64,000 nt of DNA, taken from Zhihengliuella alba. GTDB taxonomy: Bacteria > Actinomycetota > Actinomycetes > Actinomycetales > Micrococcaceae. A program made the position numbers and the translations under genes. This document shows, in pieces, positions 34,763-43,091 of this stretch (the first letter of the stretch is position 1; every line of letters begins with the position of its first letter). Location of the stretch: assembly GCF_039538765.1 (NCBI RefSeq), contig NZ_BAABCJ010000001.1, positions 682,001 to 746,000 of the forward strand, written 5' to 3'. The notes under the pieces were generated by a model. The model was not told where the DNA came from, made no database searches, and was given only the letters and a program-made list of their open reading frames with translations.

Positions 34763-36283
34763 GTGATCACCCCATCCGACCTGAAGCTGACCGCCGTATC
34801 GACCGACATCAAGCGCGTCTCCGCGGACGCGCTGGTGCTCGGGGTCGCTGCGGCCGACAAGCAGGCGAAGCGCCCCGCGCGGATCGTCTCGTCCCCGCTC
34901 CCGGCCGCCGAGACCGCGGCGCTCGACCGCGCCTTGGCCGCCGTGGGGGCAACGGGCGGGGCGGATGAGCTCGTCCGCCTCGGGGCACCGGACGGGACGC
35001 GGGCCGACGTCGTCGTGCTGGTCGGCCTCGGCAGCGTCGGCGACGAGGGCGTCGAGCGGGAGGCGCTGCGCCGTGCCGCGGGCTCCGTGGCGCGGCAGGT
35101 GACCGGGCTGGGCAAGCTCCTCTTCGCGCTCCCCGCCGAGGACGCGGAGAGCGCGGCGGCTGTGGCCGAGGGGATCGCGCTGGGCGCCTACCGCTTCGAC
35201 GCGTACCGGTCCGAGAGGCCGGAGGAGACCGTGCTCTCCGAGGGCATCGTCGCCACGGAGGCCTCCACTGCAGCCGGCCTGCCGGCAGCCCTCAAGCGCG
35301 CGGCGGTGCTCGGGCGTGCGGTCCGCGCAGTGCGCGACCTCGTGAACACGCCGTCGAACGACCTGTATCCCGAGGCGTTCGCGCAGATCGCCTACGACGC
35401 CGGCAAGGCATCCCGCGTCAAGGTGACCGTGCTGGACGAGAAGCGGCTCGAGAAGGACGGGTACGGCGGCATCATGGGCGTCGGACGTGGCTCCACGCGC
35501 CCGCCGCGCCTGGTCAAGGTGGAGTACTCGCCGTCGAAGCCGGTCAAGCACCTGGCGATCGTCGGCAAGGGCATCACCTTCGACACCGGCGGGATCTCCA
35601 TCAAGCCGGCTCAGAACATGCACCACATGAAGTCGGACATGGCCGGTGCGGCGACCGCGCTCGAGACCGTCCTCGCCGTCGCGGAGCTCGGCCTCCCGAT
35701 CAAGACGACCGCCTGGCTGTGCCTGGCCGAGAACATGCCGTCCGGCTCGGCGACCCGACCGGGCGACGTGGTGACCATGCTCAACGGCAAGACAGTCGAG
35801 ATTCTGAACACCGACGCCGAGGGCCGCCTGGTCATGGCCGACGGACTCGTCGCCGCCAGCGAGGAGAAGCCGGACGTGGTCCTGGACATCGCGACCCTCA
35901 CCGGCGCGCAGATGGTGGCCCTGGGACGACGCACGACGGGGATCATGGGCGACGACGAGATCCGCGACGCCCTCGTGGAGGCCTCCCGGGCCGCGGGCGA
36001 GACCGCGTGGGGGATGCCGCTCCCGGAGGAGCTGCGCCCGTCCATCAAGTCCGAAGTGGCCGACATCGCCAACATCGGCGAGCGGAACGGCGGCATGATG
36101 ACCGCCGCCGTCTTCCTGAAGGAGTTCGTCGGTTCCACCGAGGGGCGACAGATCCCCTGGGCCCACCTCGATATCGCCGGCCCCTCCTTCAATGACGCGT
36201 CGCCGTACGGCTACACGCCCAAGAACGGCACGGGAACGATGCTCCGCACGCTGGTTGCCTATGCGGAGCGGTTGGCGGAGTAA
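34763..36283 (+). CDS. pepA: Leucyl aminopeptidase (M17)
   Basis: Cytoplasmic di-metal aminopeptidase releasing N-terminal residues. 506 residues from GTG 34763, the usual family size. Metal and catalytic motifs: VGKGITFDTGGISIKP (Lys and Asp), MKSDMAGAA (Asp), and NTDAEGRLVMADGL (the M17 signature NTDAEGRL with catalytic Arg). An in-frame ATG at 34676 would add 29 residues, but it overlaps a -10-like TACGAT whose start point would lie after it, so I prefer the GTG. Equivalent to the pepB position upstream of the E2 gene in mycobacteria. Confidence 0.93.
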   Translation: MITPSDLKLTAVSTDIKRVSADALVLGVAAADKQAKRPARIVSSPLPAAETAALDRALAAVGATGGADELVRLGAPDGTRADVVVLVGLGSVGDEGVEREALRRAAGSVARQVTGLGKLLFALPAEDAESAAAVAEGIALGAYRFDAYRSERPEETVLSEGIVATEASTAAGLPAALKRAAVLGRAVRAVRDLVNTPSNDLYPEAFAQIAYDAGKASRVKVTVLDEKRLEKDGYGGIMGVGRGSTRPPRLVKVEYSPSKPVKHLAIVGKGITFDTGGISIKPAQNMHHMKSDMAGAATALETVLAVAELGLPIKTTAWLCLAENMPSGSATRPGDVVTMLNGKTVEILNTDAEGRLVMADGLVAASEEKPDVVLDIATLTGAQMVALGRRTTGIMGDDEIRDALVEASRAAGETAWGMPLPEELRPSIKSEVADIANIGERNGGMMTAAVFLKEFVGSTEGRQIPWAHLDIAGPSFNDASPYGYTPKNGTGTMLRTLVAYAERLAE

Positions 36284-36295
36284 CGTCGGCAGGGG

Positions 36296-36329
36296 CCGCT
36301 GGCGACGTCCTGTGCGGATGCGCCAGCGG
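36296..36329 (+). terminator. Hairpin after pepA
   Basis: CCGCTGGCG (36296-36304) with CGCCAGCGG (36321-36329), 16-nt loop, 13 nt after the pepA stop. The rest of the gap to lpdA has TAAGGT (36396-36401, possible -10) and an isolated TTGACA. Confidence 0.55.
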
Positions 36330-36511
36330 TCGGGGCGACGCCGGAGGTGCTCCGACGCACGTCCGACCCGAATGCCGGGCTCCACCCAATCCGGCTAAGG
36401 TGTCTTTTGACAGAACACAGAAAAGAGCTGGTGACGGCAGCCGCCTGATCCTGCTCGCCCATTGCAATCCCGTCCTGTCGGGAGCAGATCACATCGCGAG
36501 GGAGCGTTCAC

Positions 36512-37891
36512 GTGGCCGAATCGGCAACACCGCAAGAGTTTGACGTCCTAATCCTCGGCGGCGGCAGTGCCGGCTACTCGGCCGCGCTGCGTGCCGTACA
36601 GCTCGGCTTCAGCGTAGGCCTCGTCGAGAAGGCCAAGCTGGGCGGCACCTGCCTGCACACCGGTTGCATCCCGACCAAGGCGTACCTGCACTCGGCAGAG
36701 CTCGCCGAGAATGCGCGAGAGGGTGCCAAATACGGCATCAACTCCACGCTTGAGTCGATCGACATCGCCAAGGTCCGTGAGTACAAGGACGGCGTCGTCG
36801 CTGGCAAGTTCAAGGGTCTGACCGGCCTGCTCAAGATGAAGAAGGTCACCGTCATCGAGGGCAACGGCCGCCTCGTCGGCCCGGACACCATCGATGTCGA
36901 CGGCGTCTCCTACAAGGGCAAGAACATCGTTCTGGCCACGGGCTCCACGTCCAAGACGATGGGCATCGAGATCGGCGGCCGGGTGATGACCTCGACCGAG
37001 GCCCTCAACATGGAGGATCTGCCGAAGTCCGCCATCGTCCTCGGCGGCGGCGTGATCGGCGTCGAGTTCGCCTCCGTGTGGAGGTCCTTCGGCGTCGACG
37101 TGACCATCATCGAAGGCCTCCCGAGCCTGGTCCCCAACGAGGACCCGGCGATCATCAAGAGCCTCGAGCGAGCTTTCAAGAAGCGCGGCATCAAGTTCAA
37201 CACCGGCACCTTCTTCGAGAAGGTCGAGCAGAACGACTCGGGCGCGAAGGTCACGCTCGCGGACGGCAAGGAGTTCGAGGCCGATCTGGTCCTCGTGGCC
37301 GTTGGCCGTGGACCCGTCACGGAAGGCCTCGGCTTCGAGGATCAGGGCGTCAAGCTCGATCGTGGCTTCGTCATCCCGAACGAGCGCCTCCACACCGGGG
37401 TCGGCAACGTGTACGCCATCGGTGACATCGTCCCGGGCGTGCAGCTCGCCCACCGCGGCTACCAGCACGGCATCTTCGTCGCCGAAGAGATCGCCGGCCT
37501 CAACCCCGTGGTCGTCGAGGACATCAACATCCCCAAGGTCACGTTCTGCGAGCCGGAGATTATGTCGGTCGGCTACTCCGAGCCCAAGGCGGCCGAGAAG
37601 TTCGGCAAGGATGCGATCGAGACGATCGAGTACAACCTGGCGGGCAACGGCAAGTCCTCGATCCTCGGCACCAGCGGACTCGTCAAGATGGTCCGGCTCA
37701 AGGACGGTCCCATCGTCGGCGTGCACGGCATCGGCGGCCGAATCGGCGAGCAGATCGGTGAGTCGCAGCTGATCGTGAACTGGGAGGCCTACCCGGAGGA
37801 TCTCGCGCCGCTCATCCACGCGCACCCGACGCAGAACGAAGCACTCGGCGAGGCCGCCCTGGCCCTCGCCGGCAAGCCGCTGCACGGCTAG
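36512..37891 (+). CDS. lpdA: Dihydrolipoyl dehydrogenase (E3)
   Basis: FAD enzyme that re-oxidises dihydrolipoyl groups of 2-oxo-acid dehydrogenase complexes with NAD+. The 459 residues are full length: FAD fold VLILGGGSAGYSAA, redox disulfide Cys47/Cys52 in GGTCLHTGCIPTK, NAD fold IVLGGGVIGVEFASVW near residue 175, and the catalytic His-Glu in HAHPTQNEALGEA near the C-terminus. Start GTG 36512 has GAGGGAG 9 nt upstream. It lies 157 bp before the E2 gene with its own hairpin between them, so the pair may be transcribed separately. Confidence 0.96.
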   Translation: MAESATPQEFDVLILGGGSAGYSAALRAVQLGFSVGLVEKAKLGGTCLHTGCIPTKAYLHSAELAENAREGAKYGINSTLESIDIAKVREYKDGVVAGKFKGLTGLLKMKKVTVIEGNGRLVGPDTIDVDGVSYKGKNIVLATGSTSKTMGIEIGGRVMTSTEALNMEDLPKSAIVLGGGVIGVEFASVWRSFGVDVTIIEGLPSLVPNEDPAIIKSLERAFKKRGIKFNTGTFFEKVEQNDSGAKVTLADGKEFEADLVLVAVGRGPVTEGLGFEDQGVKLDRGFVIPNERLHTGVGNVYAIGDIVPGVQLAHRGYQHGIFVAEEIAGLNPVVVEDINIPKVTFCEPEIMSVGYSEPKAAEKFGKDAIETIEYNLAGNGKSSILGTSGLVKMVRLKDGPIVGVHGIGGRIGEQIGESQLIVNWEAYPEDLAPLIHAHPTQNEALGEAALALAGKPLHG

Positions 37892-37900
37892 ACCGCGCAG

Positions 37901-37959
37901 CACCGGCTCGGGCAGGGCCCGTCACGTCCGTTCCGCGACGGGCGCTGCCCGAGCCGGTG
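37901..37959 (+). terminator. Hairpin between lpdA and sucB
   Basis: Stem of about 22 bp with one mismatch (37901-37923 with 37937-37959), starting 9 nt after the lpdA stop. TAAGCT at 37963-37968, just past it, is a candidate -10 for sucB. Confidence 0.7.
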
Positions 37960-38048
37960 AACTAAGCTCACCCATAGTCGTCCGAGGCCGCCAGCCCACG
38001 CCGTCGTACCTCGAACAGTTTGCTAGCCCTAAGGAGAACGGGGACGAA

Positions 38049-39833
38049 ATGTCTGAAACCGTGAACTTGCCCGCCCTCGGTGAAAGCGTCACCGAAGGTA
38101 CCGTCACACGTTGGCTGAAAGCCGTCGGCGACCGCGTCGAGGTCGACGAGCCGCTGGTGGAGGTCTCCACCGACAAGGTCGACACCGAGGTCCCCTCGCC
38201 GGTAGCCGGCGTTATCGAGGAGATCTTCGTCGGTGAAGACGAAGAGGCCGAGGTCGGTGCACCGCTGGTGCGCATCGGCGACGGCAACGGCTCCGACGAC
38301 GGGGCCCCGGCTGAGGACCAGGCTTCGGCCGAGGAGTCCTCCGACGAAGAAGCCCCCGCCGAGGAGGAGCCCGCGCAGGAGGCCTCCGAGGAGAGCGCCG
38401 AGCCCGCCCCGGCGCAGGAGCAGAGCTCGGGCTCGTCGGATCAGGCGGCGGAAGATGCCGCAGAGGTGACCCTGCCGGCTCTCGGCGAGTCCGTGACCGA
38501 GGGTACGGTCACCCGCTGGCTCAAGTCCGTCGGCGACGACGTCGCCGTGGACGAGCCCCTGCTTGAAGTTTCCACCGACAAAGTCGACACCGAGATCCCG
38601 TCGCCGGTCGCAGGCACCTTGCTCGAGATCCGCGTCGGCGAGGACGAGGTGGCCGAGGTCGGCTCCGTGCTCGCACTCGTCGGTTCCGGGGCTCCGTCCG
38701 ATTCGAGCGGGGAGACGGCCGCACCGAAGGAGGCCCCGAAGCAGGAGGAAGCCCCCAAGGAAGAGACGCCCAAGGAGGCCCCGAAGCAGGAAGCTCCCAA
38801 GGAGGAGGCACCCAAGGAGGCCCCGAAGCAGGAAGCTCCCAAGCAGGAGGCGTCCCAGGCCGAGAAGCCGAAGGACAGCCCCGCCGGTGGGACTGGAGAC
38901 GGCTATGTGACGCCGTTGGTGCGTCGCCTCGCTGCTCAGAACGACGTCGACCTCAGCACTGTCGAGGGGACCGGCGTTGGCGGCCGCATCCGCAAGCAGG
39001 ATGTCGAGGCGGCCATCGAGGCCAAGAAGGCGCAGAGCACGCCCGCCGAGGCCCCCGCGAGCGCCCCGGCCCCGGCCGCCGCGAGCGCACCCAAGGTCGA
39101 GGCGTCGTCGCTGCGCGGCACCACCGCCAAGGCCCCCCGGATCCGGCAGGTCATTGCACGCCGGATGCGCGAGTCGCTCGACGTCTCGACGCAGCTCACG
39201 CAGGTGCAGGAGGTCGACATGACCCGCATCGCCAAGCTGCGCACCAAGGCCAAGGCAGGCTTCAAGGCCACCAACGGCACGAACCTCACCTTCCTGCCGT
39301 TCATCGCGAAGGCCGTCACCGAGGCGCTCAAGCAGCACCCGAAGCTGAATGCAGAGTACGACGAGGACAAGCAGGAAATCACGTACCACGGAGCCGAGCA
39401 CCTGGCGTTCGCCGTGGACACGGAGAAGGGGCTCCTCGTTCCCGTGGTCCAGAACGCCGGTGATCTGAACCTCGCCGGTCTGGCCGGGAAGATCGCCGAT
39501 GTGGCCGGCCGAACCCGTGACGGCAAGATCGGTCCGGACGAGCTCTCGGGCGGAACGTTCTCGATCACGAACATCGGTTCCGTCGGCGCCCTGTTCGACA
39601 CGCCGATCATCAATCAGCCGCAGGTGGCCATTCTGGGTACCGGCGCGATCGTCAAGCGCCCGGTCGTGGTGACCAACGACGAGGGCGATGACACGATTGC
39701 CATCCGGCACATGATGTACCTGTCGCTGACCTACGATCACCGGCTGGTCGACGGCGCGGACGCCGGTCGCTTCCTGCAGACCCTCAAGGCGCGCCTCGAG
39801 GGTGGCGCGTTCGAGAGCGAGCTCGGGCTCTAG
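38049..39833 (+). CDS. sucB: 2-oxoglutarate/2-oxo-acid dehydrogenase E2 component (dihydrolipoamide acyltransferase)
   Basis: 594 residues. Two lipoyl domains are nearly identical in sequence: residues about 2-78 (lipoyl-Lys43 in STDKVDTEV) and about 137-212 (Lys178 in STDKVDTEI). Acidic/Ala and then Pro-Lys-Glu-Gln repeat linkers separate them from a peripheral-subunit-binding domain (TPLVRRLAAQNDVDLSTV, near 288) and the catalytic domain with YDHRLVDGADAG (catalytic His) near the end. In Actinobacteria this protein (DlaT) can serve pyruvate and branched-chain complexes too. The assignment between these complexes is open. Ribosome site AAGGAG lies about 12 nt before ATG. Confidence 0.93.
   Translation: MSETVNLPALGESVTEGTVTRWLKAVGDRVEVDEPLVEVSTDKVDTEVPSPVAGVIEEIFVGEDEEAEVGAPLVRIGDGNGSDDGAPAEDQASAEESSDEEAPAEEEPAQEASEESAEPAPAQEQSSGSSDQAAEDAAEVTLPALGESVTEGTVTRWLKSVGDDVAVDEPLLEVSTDKVDTEIPSPVAGTLLEIRVGEDEVAEVGSVLALVGSGAPSDSSGETAAPKEAPKQEEAPKEETPKEAPKQEAPKEEAPKEAPKQEAPKQEASQAEKPKDSPAGGTGDGYVTPLVRRLAAQNDVDLSTVEGTGVGGRIRKQDVEAAIEAKKAQSTPAEAPASAPAPAAASAPKVEASSLRGTTAKAPRIRQVIARRMRESLDVSTQLTQVQEVDMTRIAKLRTKAKAGFKATNGTNLTFLPFIAKAVTEALKQHPKLNAEYDEDKQEITYHGAEHLAFAVDTEKGLLVPVVQNAGDLNLAGLAGKIADVAGRTRDGKIGPDELSGGTFSITNIGSVGALFDTPIINQPQVAILGTGAIVKRPVVVTNDEGDDTIAIRHMMYLSLTYDHRLVDGADAGRFLQTLKARLEGGAFESELGL
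38769..38843 (+). repeat. 33-bp direct repeat, 42-bp period, inside sucB linker
   Basis: 38769-38801 and 38811-38843 are identical. They encode the Pro-Lys-Glu-Ala-Pro-Lys-Gln-Glu-Ala type linker; a degenerate related copy precedes them at about 38727-38765. Likely to vary in copy number. Confidence 0.9.
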
Positions 39834-39865
39834 CACTAGCGCCGACGAACCGTCGATCGGCACAG

Positions 39866-39910
39866 CGCCCGTGGGGCGGAACCCTGGTCCAGGGTTCCGC
39901 CCCACGGGCG
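39866..39910 (+). terminator. Hairpin after sucB
   Basis: 21-bp perfect stem (39866-39886 with 39890-39910), 3-nt loop, followed by TCTTC. Confidence 0.82.
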
Positions 39911-39941
39911 TCTTCGGCTCCAGAGCGACCGCTGGCCGCTT

Positions 39942-39970
39942 TTCGACAACGCGTCGAACTGGCGTAGGCT
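39942..39970 (+). promoter_or_regulatory. SigA-type promoter, leaderless small membrane protein gene
   Basis: TTCGAC (39942-39947), 17-bp spacer, TAGGCT (39965-39970), then 6 nt to ATG 39977. Confidence 0.6.
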
Positions 39971-39976
39971 GGTCGC

Positions 39977-40330
39977 ATGGAATTCCTGCACCTCCTTCTG
40001 GTCTTCTTTCACATCCTCGGTGCGGCTGCACTCGTCGGCGGCTGGCTCGCGTCCTTCAAGACGCCGACGGTCGGTACCTGGCAGCACATCGGCGCCTGGG
40101 TCCAGTTGATCACCGGTCTGGGCCTCACCGTCCTGGCCGAGATGTCCTCCGACGGCGGACCGGTGAACCATGCCAAGATCGGCGTGAAGCTGGTCCTTCT
40201 CGTCGCAGTCTTGGTCGCAGCCGTCATCGGCAGGCGCAAGGTGAAGAACGGGGAGCCGGTCCCGACCGGCATTGCCCACACGGTCGGCGGTTTCTCGCTG
40301 ATCAATGTGGCCTTGGCTGTGTTCTGGTAG
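39977..40330 (+). CDS. Small integral membrane protein, 117 residues, function unknown
   Basis: Four predicted membrane helices: FLHLLLVFFHILGAAALVGGWLA, an amphipathic HIGAWVQLITGLGLTVLAE, IGVKLVLLVAVLVAAVIG and VGGFSLINVALAVFW. The first helix keeps a His inside the membrane (FFHILG), as in CopD/YtfL-like cytochrome or copper membrane proteins, but the similarity is too weak to name it. It has its own leaderless promoter and is convergent with the kinase gene, so it is probably monocistronic. Confidence 0.82.
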   Translation: MEFLHLLLVFFHILGAAALVGGWLASFKTPTVGTWQHIGAWVQLITGLGLTVLAEMSSDGGPVNHAKIGVKLVLLVAVLVAAVIGRRKVKNGEPVPTGIAHTVGGFSLINVALAVFW

Positions 40331-40388
40331 GCCGCCCCCCGAGGCTCGTGCGAGTTCACCGCCGCTGAAGCCCCATGAATCTGGCTGC

Positions 40389-40434
40389 CGAAGGGCCGCT
40401 CCCGGTGTTTCAGGACTCCGGGAGCGGCCCTTCG
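40389..40434. terminator. Hairpin overlapping the 3' end of the kinase gene
   Basis: 17-bp perfect stem: 40389-40405 pairs with 40418-40434. The right arm is the last codons of the kinase gene (GPLP region) and its stop (40410-40412) sits in the 12-nt loop. Confidence 0.7.
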
Positions 40435-42254
40435 CGTACCCCCGCGATCTTCCAGCCGCCCTCCTCCTCCCACTGCAAGTCCATGATCAAGGCGACGGGC
40501 TCCCCTGCCGGAACGCTCTCCGCGGCCCCTCCGTCCACCGGAGCCACCCTGTAGGGTCCGACCGCGGCCAGGACCTCGACGGTGGCAGTCCGGCCTTCCC
40601 GAGCAACTAGCCGGACGCCGCTCAGCGATGTCCGGAGACCGGCGTACCGCAGATCCCTTGCGGCCATTTGCGCGATGATCTCCCGGTCCCGTGCCGCTGC
40701 CTCCTCCCCCGCGTAGACGAGATCCAGCCTGTCGGAGTCGGCTGCCCCGAGGGCTGCGTCCCGTTCCTCGGCCAGCCGCACGACTGCTTCTTCCGGTGTG
40801 ACTACGGGCTCCGCCGTTCCAGGGACCGCCGATGGGGAGGCCTCGGATGGAGGGCTGCCGGCACCGCGGGCTGCATCGCTCGAGGCGGCCTCCGGACCGT
40901 GCGGCGAGATCGTCCCCGGCCCGTCCTCGACGAGCGCGGAACCGGCCAGCAGCGCCGCCATCAGGATGACCGCTGCCGTACTCCACAACGCGACCCGCCG
41001 GAGCAACCGTCCTCGATTCGGCCGAGCCCCGCGCTTCTCCTGACTCCGCTTCAGGTCACGCCGCCGGAACGGCCGGCCAGCACGGAACAATCCCTGCTCC
41101 GACGCTCTCCTCTTGATCCGGAACGCGGCCCACGGCCCGGCACCTCCCGGCAGCGCAGCAGGCATCTGTGTGACCAGACGCGACAATCCGATGTCGTCGA
41201 CTGACCGAACGAGATCCACAGGTTCCGGCGTCCCCGCGTCGAAGATCCCTACATGCGCCTCGGCGGCGCTCGGTCTGCGCCGGGCATCCTCGGAGAGAGC
41301 GGCCTCGATCAGACCGGCGACACCGGCCTCGACACCCGAAACGAGGCTCGGGAGGGGCGGGCGCGTCGGCGTCGGTCCGGGAGGGCTGCCGGTGAGCACA
41401 TACCAGGCGACGGCTCCCCAGGCATAGACGTCCTGCAGGGGACCGGCGGATGCCTCTGGATCGTTCGTCAGCTCAGGTGCTGTGTAGCCGGCAGAACGCC
41501 CGGGCCTTCCAGGCCGGCCCAGTAGACCGGCGAGCCCGAAGTCCGTCAGCTTCGGCATGCCCGAGGCCGTGAACAGCACATTCGCAGGGCTGATGTCGCC
41601 ATGGGACACGTCCTCGCTATGGAGATAGGCGAGAGCCGCCGCTATCGGGGCGAGCACGGTCACCGCCTGCCCGGGCGTCAAGACCCCGTCTCTCTCCACC
41701 AGCGCCTCCACAGAGCCGCCGGGGAGCATCTCCATCAGCAGTCCGCCTCCGACCTCCGAGCGGGCCGTGCCGTGCACCTCCACCAAGTGCTCGTGTCGCA
41801 GGCTCTGAAGGACCTCGGACTCGCGGCGGCGGAGCCCTGCCCAGGTGTCGTCGGCGACGACTTTGAACGCCAGGGGTTCGCCGGACGCGGCGCGGACCTC
41901 GTACACCGCCCCCGTGCTGCCCCTGCCGACCGTCCTGACGATCTCCACGTGCTCCGGCGGGCCGCCCAGTCCTCCCGGTGCACGGCCCGCAGGACCGACT
42001 TCCGGTATCCGCGGCTGCTCGAAGGACCGGAGCACGGGACGGCCTCCGGAGCTGTCGTTGCCCACCCCGGCCTTCCGCTCCAGGCCCGGCTCCTCCTCGG
42101 CCCCATCATCAGGCCCGGCCAATCGCTCGGCCCCGCCGCCCCACGGCTCGCCCGCGTCGAGAGTGCCGGATACGGGACGGTCGGCGGCGTGCCGTGCGCG
42201 CCGGCGCCGCGATAGCGGATGCTCCAACTGCGGTTCAGGTTCTCGGGACTCCAT
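40410..42254 (-). CDS. Membrane-anchored serine/threonine protein kinase, non-RD type
   Basis: 614 residues. 1-100 is a charged disordered region. The kinase domain (about 102-335) has Gly loop VGRGSTGAVYEV, Lys131, HGD at 218-220 in place of HRD with Asn225 in DISPANVLF, DFG at 238-240 and TAPEL near 258. One membrane helix (421-442) follows, then a Ser/Pro/Ala linker and an extracellular domain of about 130 residues that looks NTF2/SnoaL-like. All catalytic residues are present, but the RD arginine is missing, so activation-loop control should differ from PknB. ATG 42254 is preceded by AAAGGA and TACAAC; the upstream frame overlaps lipB and is rejected. Confidence 0.88.
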   Translation of the reverse strand: MESREPEPQLEHPLSRRRRARHAADRPVSGTLDAGEPWGGGAERLAGPDDGAEEEPGLERKAGVGNDSSGGRPVLRSFEQPRIPEVGPAGRAPGGLGGPPEHVEIVRTVGRGSTGAVYEVRAASGEPLAFKVVADDTWAGLRRRESEVLQSLRHEHLVEVHGTARSEVGGGLLMEMLPGGSVEALVERDGVLTPGQAVTVLAPIAAALAYLHSEDVSHGDISPANVLFTASGMPKLTDFGLAGLLGRPGRPGRSAGYTAPELTNDPEASAGPLQDVYAWGAVAWYVLTGSPPGPTPTRPPLPSLVSGVEAGVAGLIEAALSEDARRRPSAAEAHVGIFDAGTPEPVDLVRSVDDIGLSRLVTQMPAALPGGAGPWAAFRIKRRASEQGLFRAGRPFRRRDLKRSQEKRGARPNRGRLLRRVALWSTAAVILMAALLAGSALVEDGPGTISPHGPEAASSDAARGAGSPPSEASPSAVPGTAEPVVTPEEAVVRLAEERDAALGAADSDRLDLVYAGEEAAARDREIIAQMAARDLRYAGLRTSLSGVRLVAREGRTATVEVLAAVGPYRVAPVDGGAAESVPAGEPVALIMDLQWEEEGGWKIAGVREGPLPES

Positions 42255-42361
42255 GTACCCGTTGTAGTCCTTTCCGACGTAACGCGCAGAAACTATCCAC
42301 AGGCTCCGCCGGTCGGCCGCGTAGCAGTCGCCGGTGAGTGGAATCACCCCACGCCGCCGCG

Positions 42362-42367
42362 TAGGCT
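42362..42367 (+). promoter_or_regulatory. -10 box, leaderless lipB
   Basis: TAGGCT followed by 7 nt and ATG 42375; no ribosome site. Confidence 0.55.
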
Positions 42368-42374
42368 GACCGTT

Positions 42375-43091
42375 ATGCCACTCAAGTTCCGCCCCCTCGG
42401 GTTCGCGCCCGAATTCGTCGATTACCGGCAGTGCTGGGAGCTCCAGCGGACTCTCCACGGCGAGATCCTCGCCGGGGAACGAGAGCCCGAGATCCTGCTG
42501 TTGGAGCACGCCCCCGTCTACACGGCCGGCAAACGCACCAAGCCGGAGGACCTCCCCGTCGACGGAACGCCGGTGGTGGACGTCGACCGGGGCGGCAAGA
42601 TCACATGGCACGGGCCCGGCCAGCTGGTCGCCTATCCGATCGTCCGTCTGGCGGACAAGTCCGCCGTCAAGGACTATGTGTGGCGCCTCGAGGAGGTACT
42701 CATCCGCGTCGTCGCCGAGTACGGCATCGACGCGACGCGCGTCGACGGCCGGGCCGGTGTCTGGGTGCTCGGCGACGGCATCCGGCAGGACCGCAAGATC
42801 GCAGCCATCGGGATCAGGGTTCTCCGTGGCGTGACCCAGCACGGATTCGCCCTGAACTGCTCCAATTCCCTGGACCCCTACGGCAATATCATCCCCTGTG
42901 GCATCACGGATGCCTCCGTGACCAGCATCAGCGCAGAGGCCGGACGTGCGGTCGCACCCGCAGACGTCCTCCCCAGCGTGCAACGGGAGTTCGAGAACAT
43001 CCTCCCGCCCGCACTCGGTGATCCCACGCCGGCTACCGCCGCGTCCGGTTCATCCCCCGCCCAGCACCCGACACATGGAGTAAATGCATGA
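42375..43091 (+). CDS. lipB: Octanoyl-[ACP]:protein octanoyltransferase
   Basis: Moves octanoate from acyl carrier protein to lipoyl domains, the first step of lipoate synthesis. 238 residues with the catalytic pair Lys141 (DRKIAAIG) and Cys175 (IPCGITD), plus RGGKITWHGPGQLV. The C-terminal 30 residues are a non-conserved Pro/Ser-rich tail. Predicted leaderless (TAGGCT, 7 nt before ATG). Its stop overlaps the lipA start (ATGA), so the two are translationally coupled. Confidence 0.95.
   Translation: MPLKFRPLGFAPEFVDYRQCWELQRTLHGEILAGEREPEILLLEHAPVYTAGKRTKPEDLPVDGTPVVDVDRGGKITWHGPGQLVAYPIVRLADKSAVKDYVWRLEEVLIRVVAEYGIDATRVDGRAGVWVLGDGIRQDRKIAAIGIRVLRGVTQHGFALNCSNSLDPYGNIIPCGITDASVTSISAEAGRAVAPADVLPSVQREFENILPPALGDPTPATAASGSSPAQHPTHGVNA

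Noticed and set aside
36407..36412. TTGACA as -35 of lpdA
   Set aside because: No -10-like hexamer 16-18 bp downstream; reported only as an isolated element.
42255..42983. Extension of the kinase frame through the lipB region
   Set aside because: It runs antisense to lipB, which has all catalytic residues; the kinase has a plausible start at 42254.
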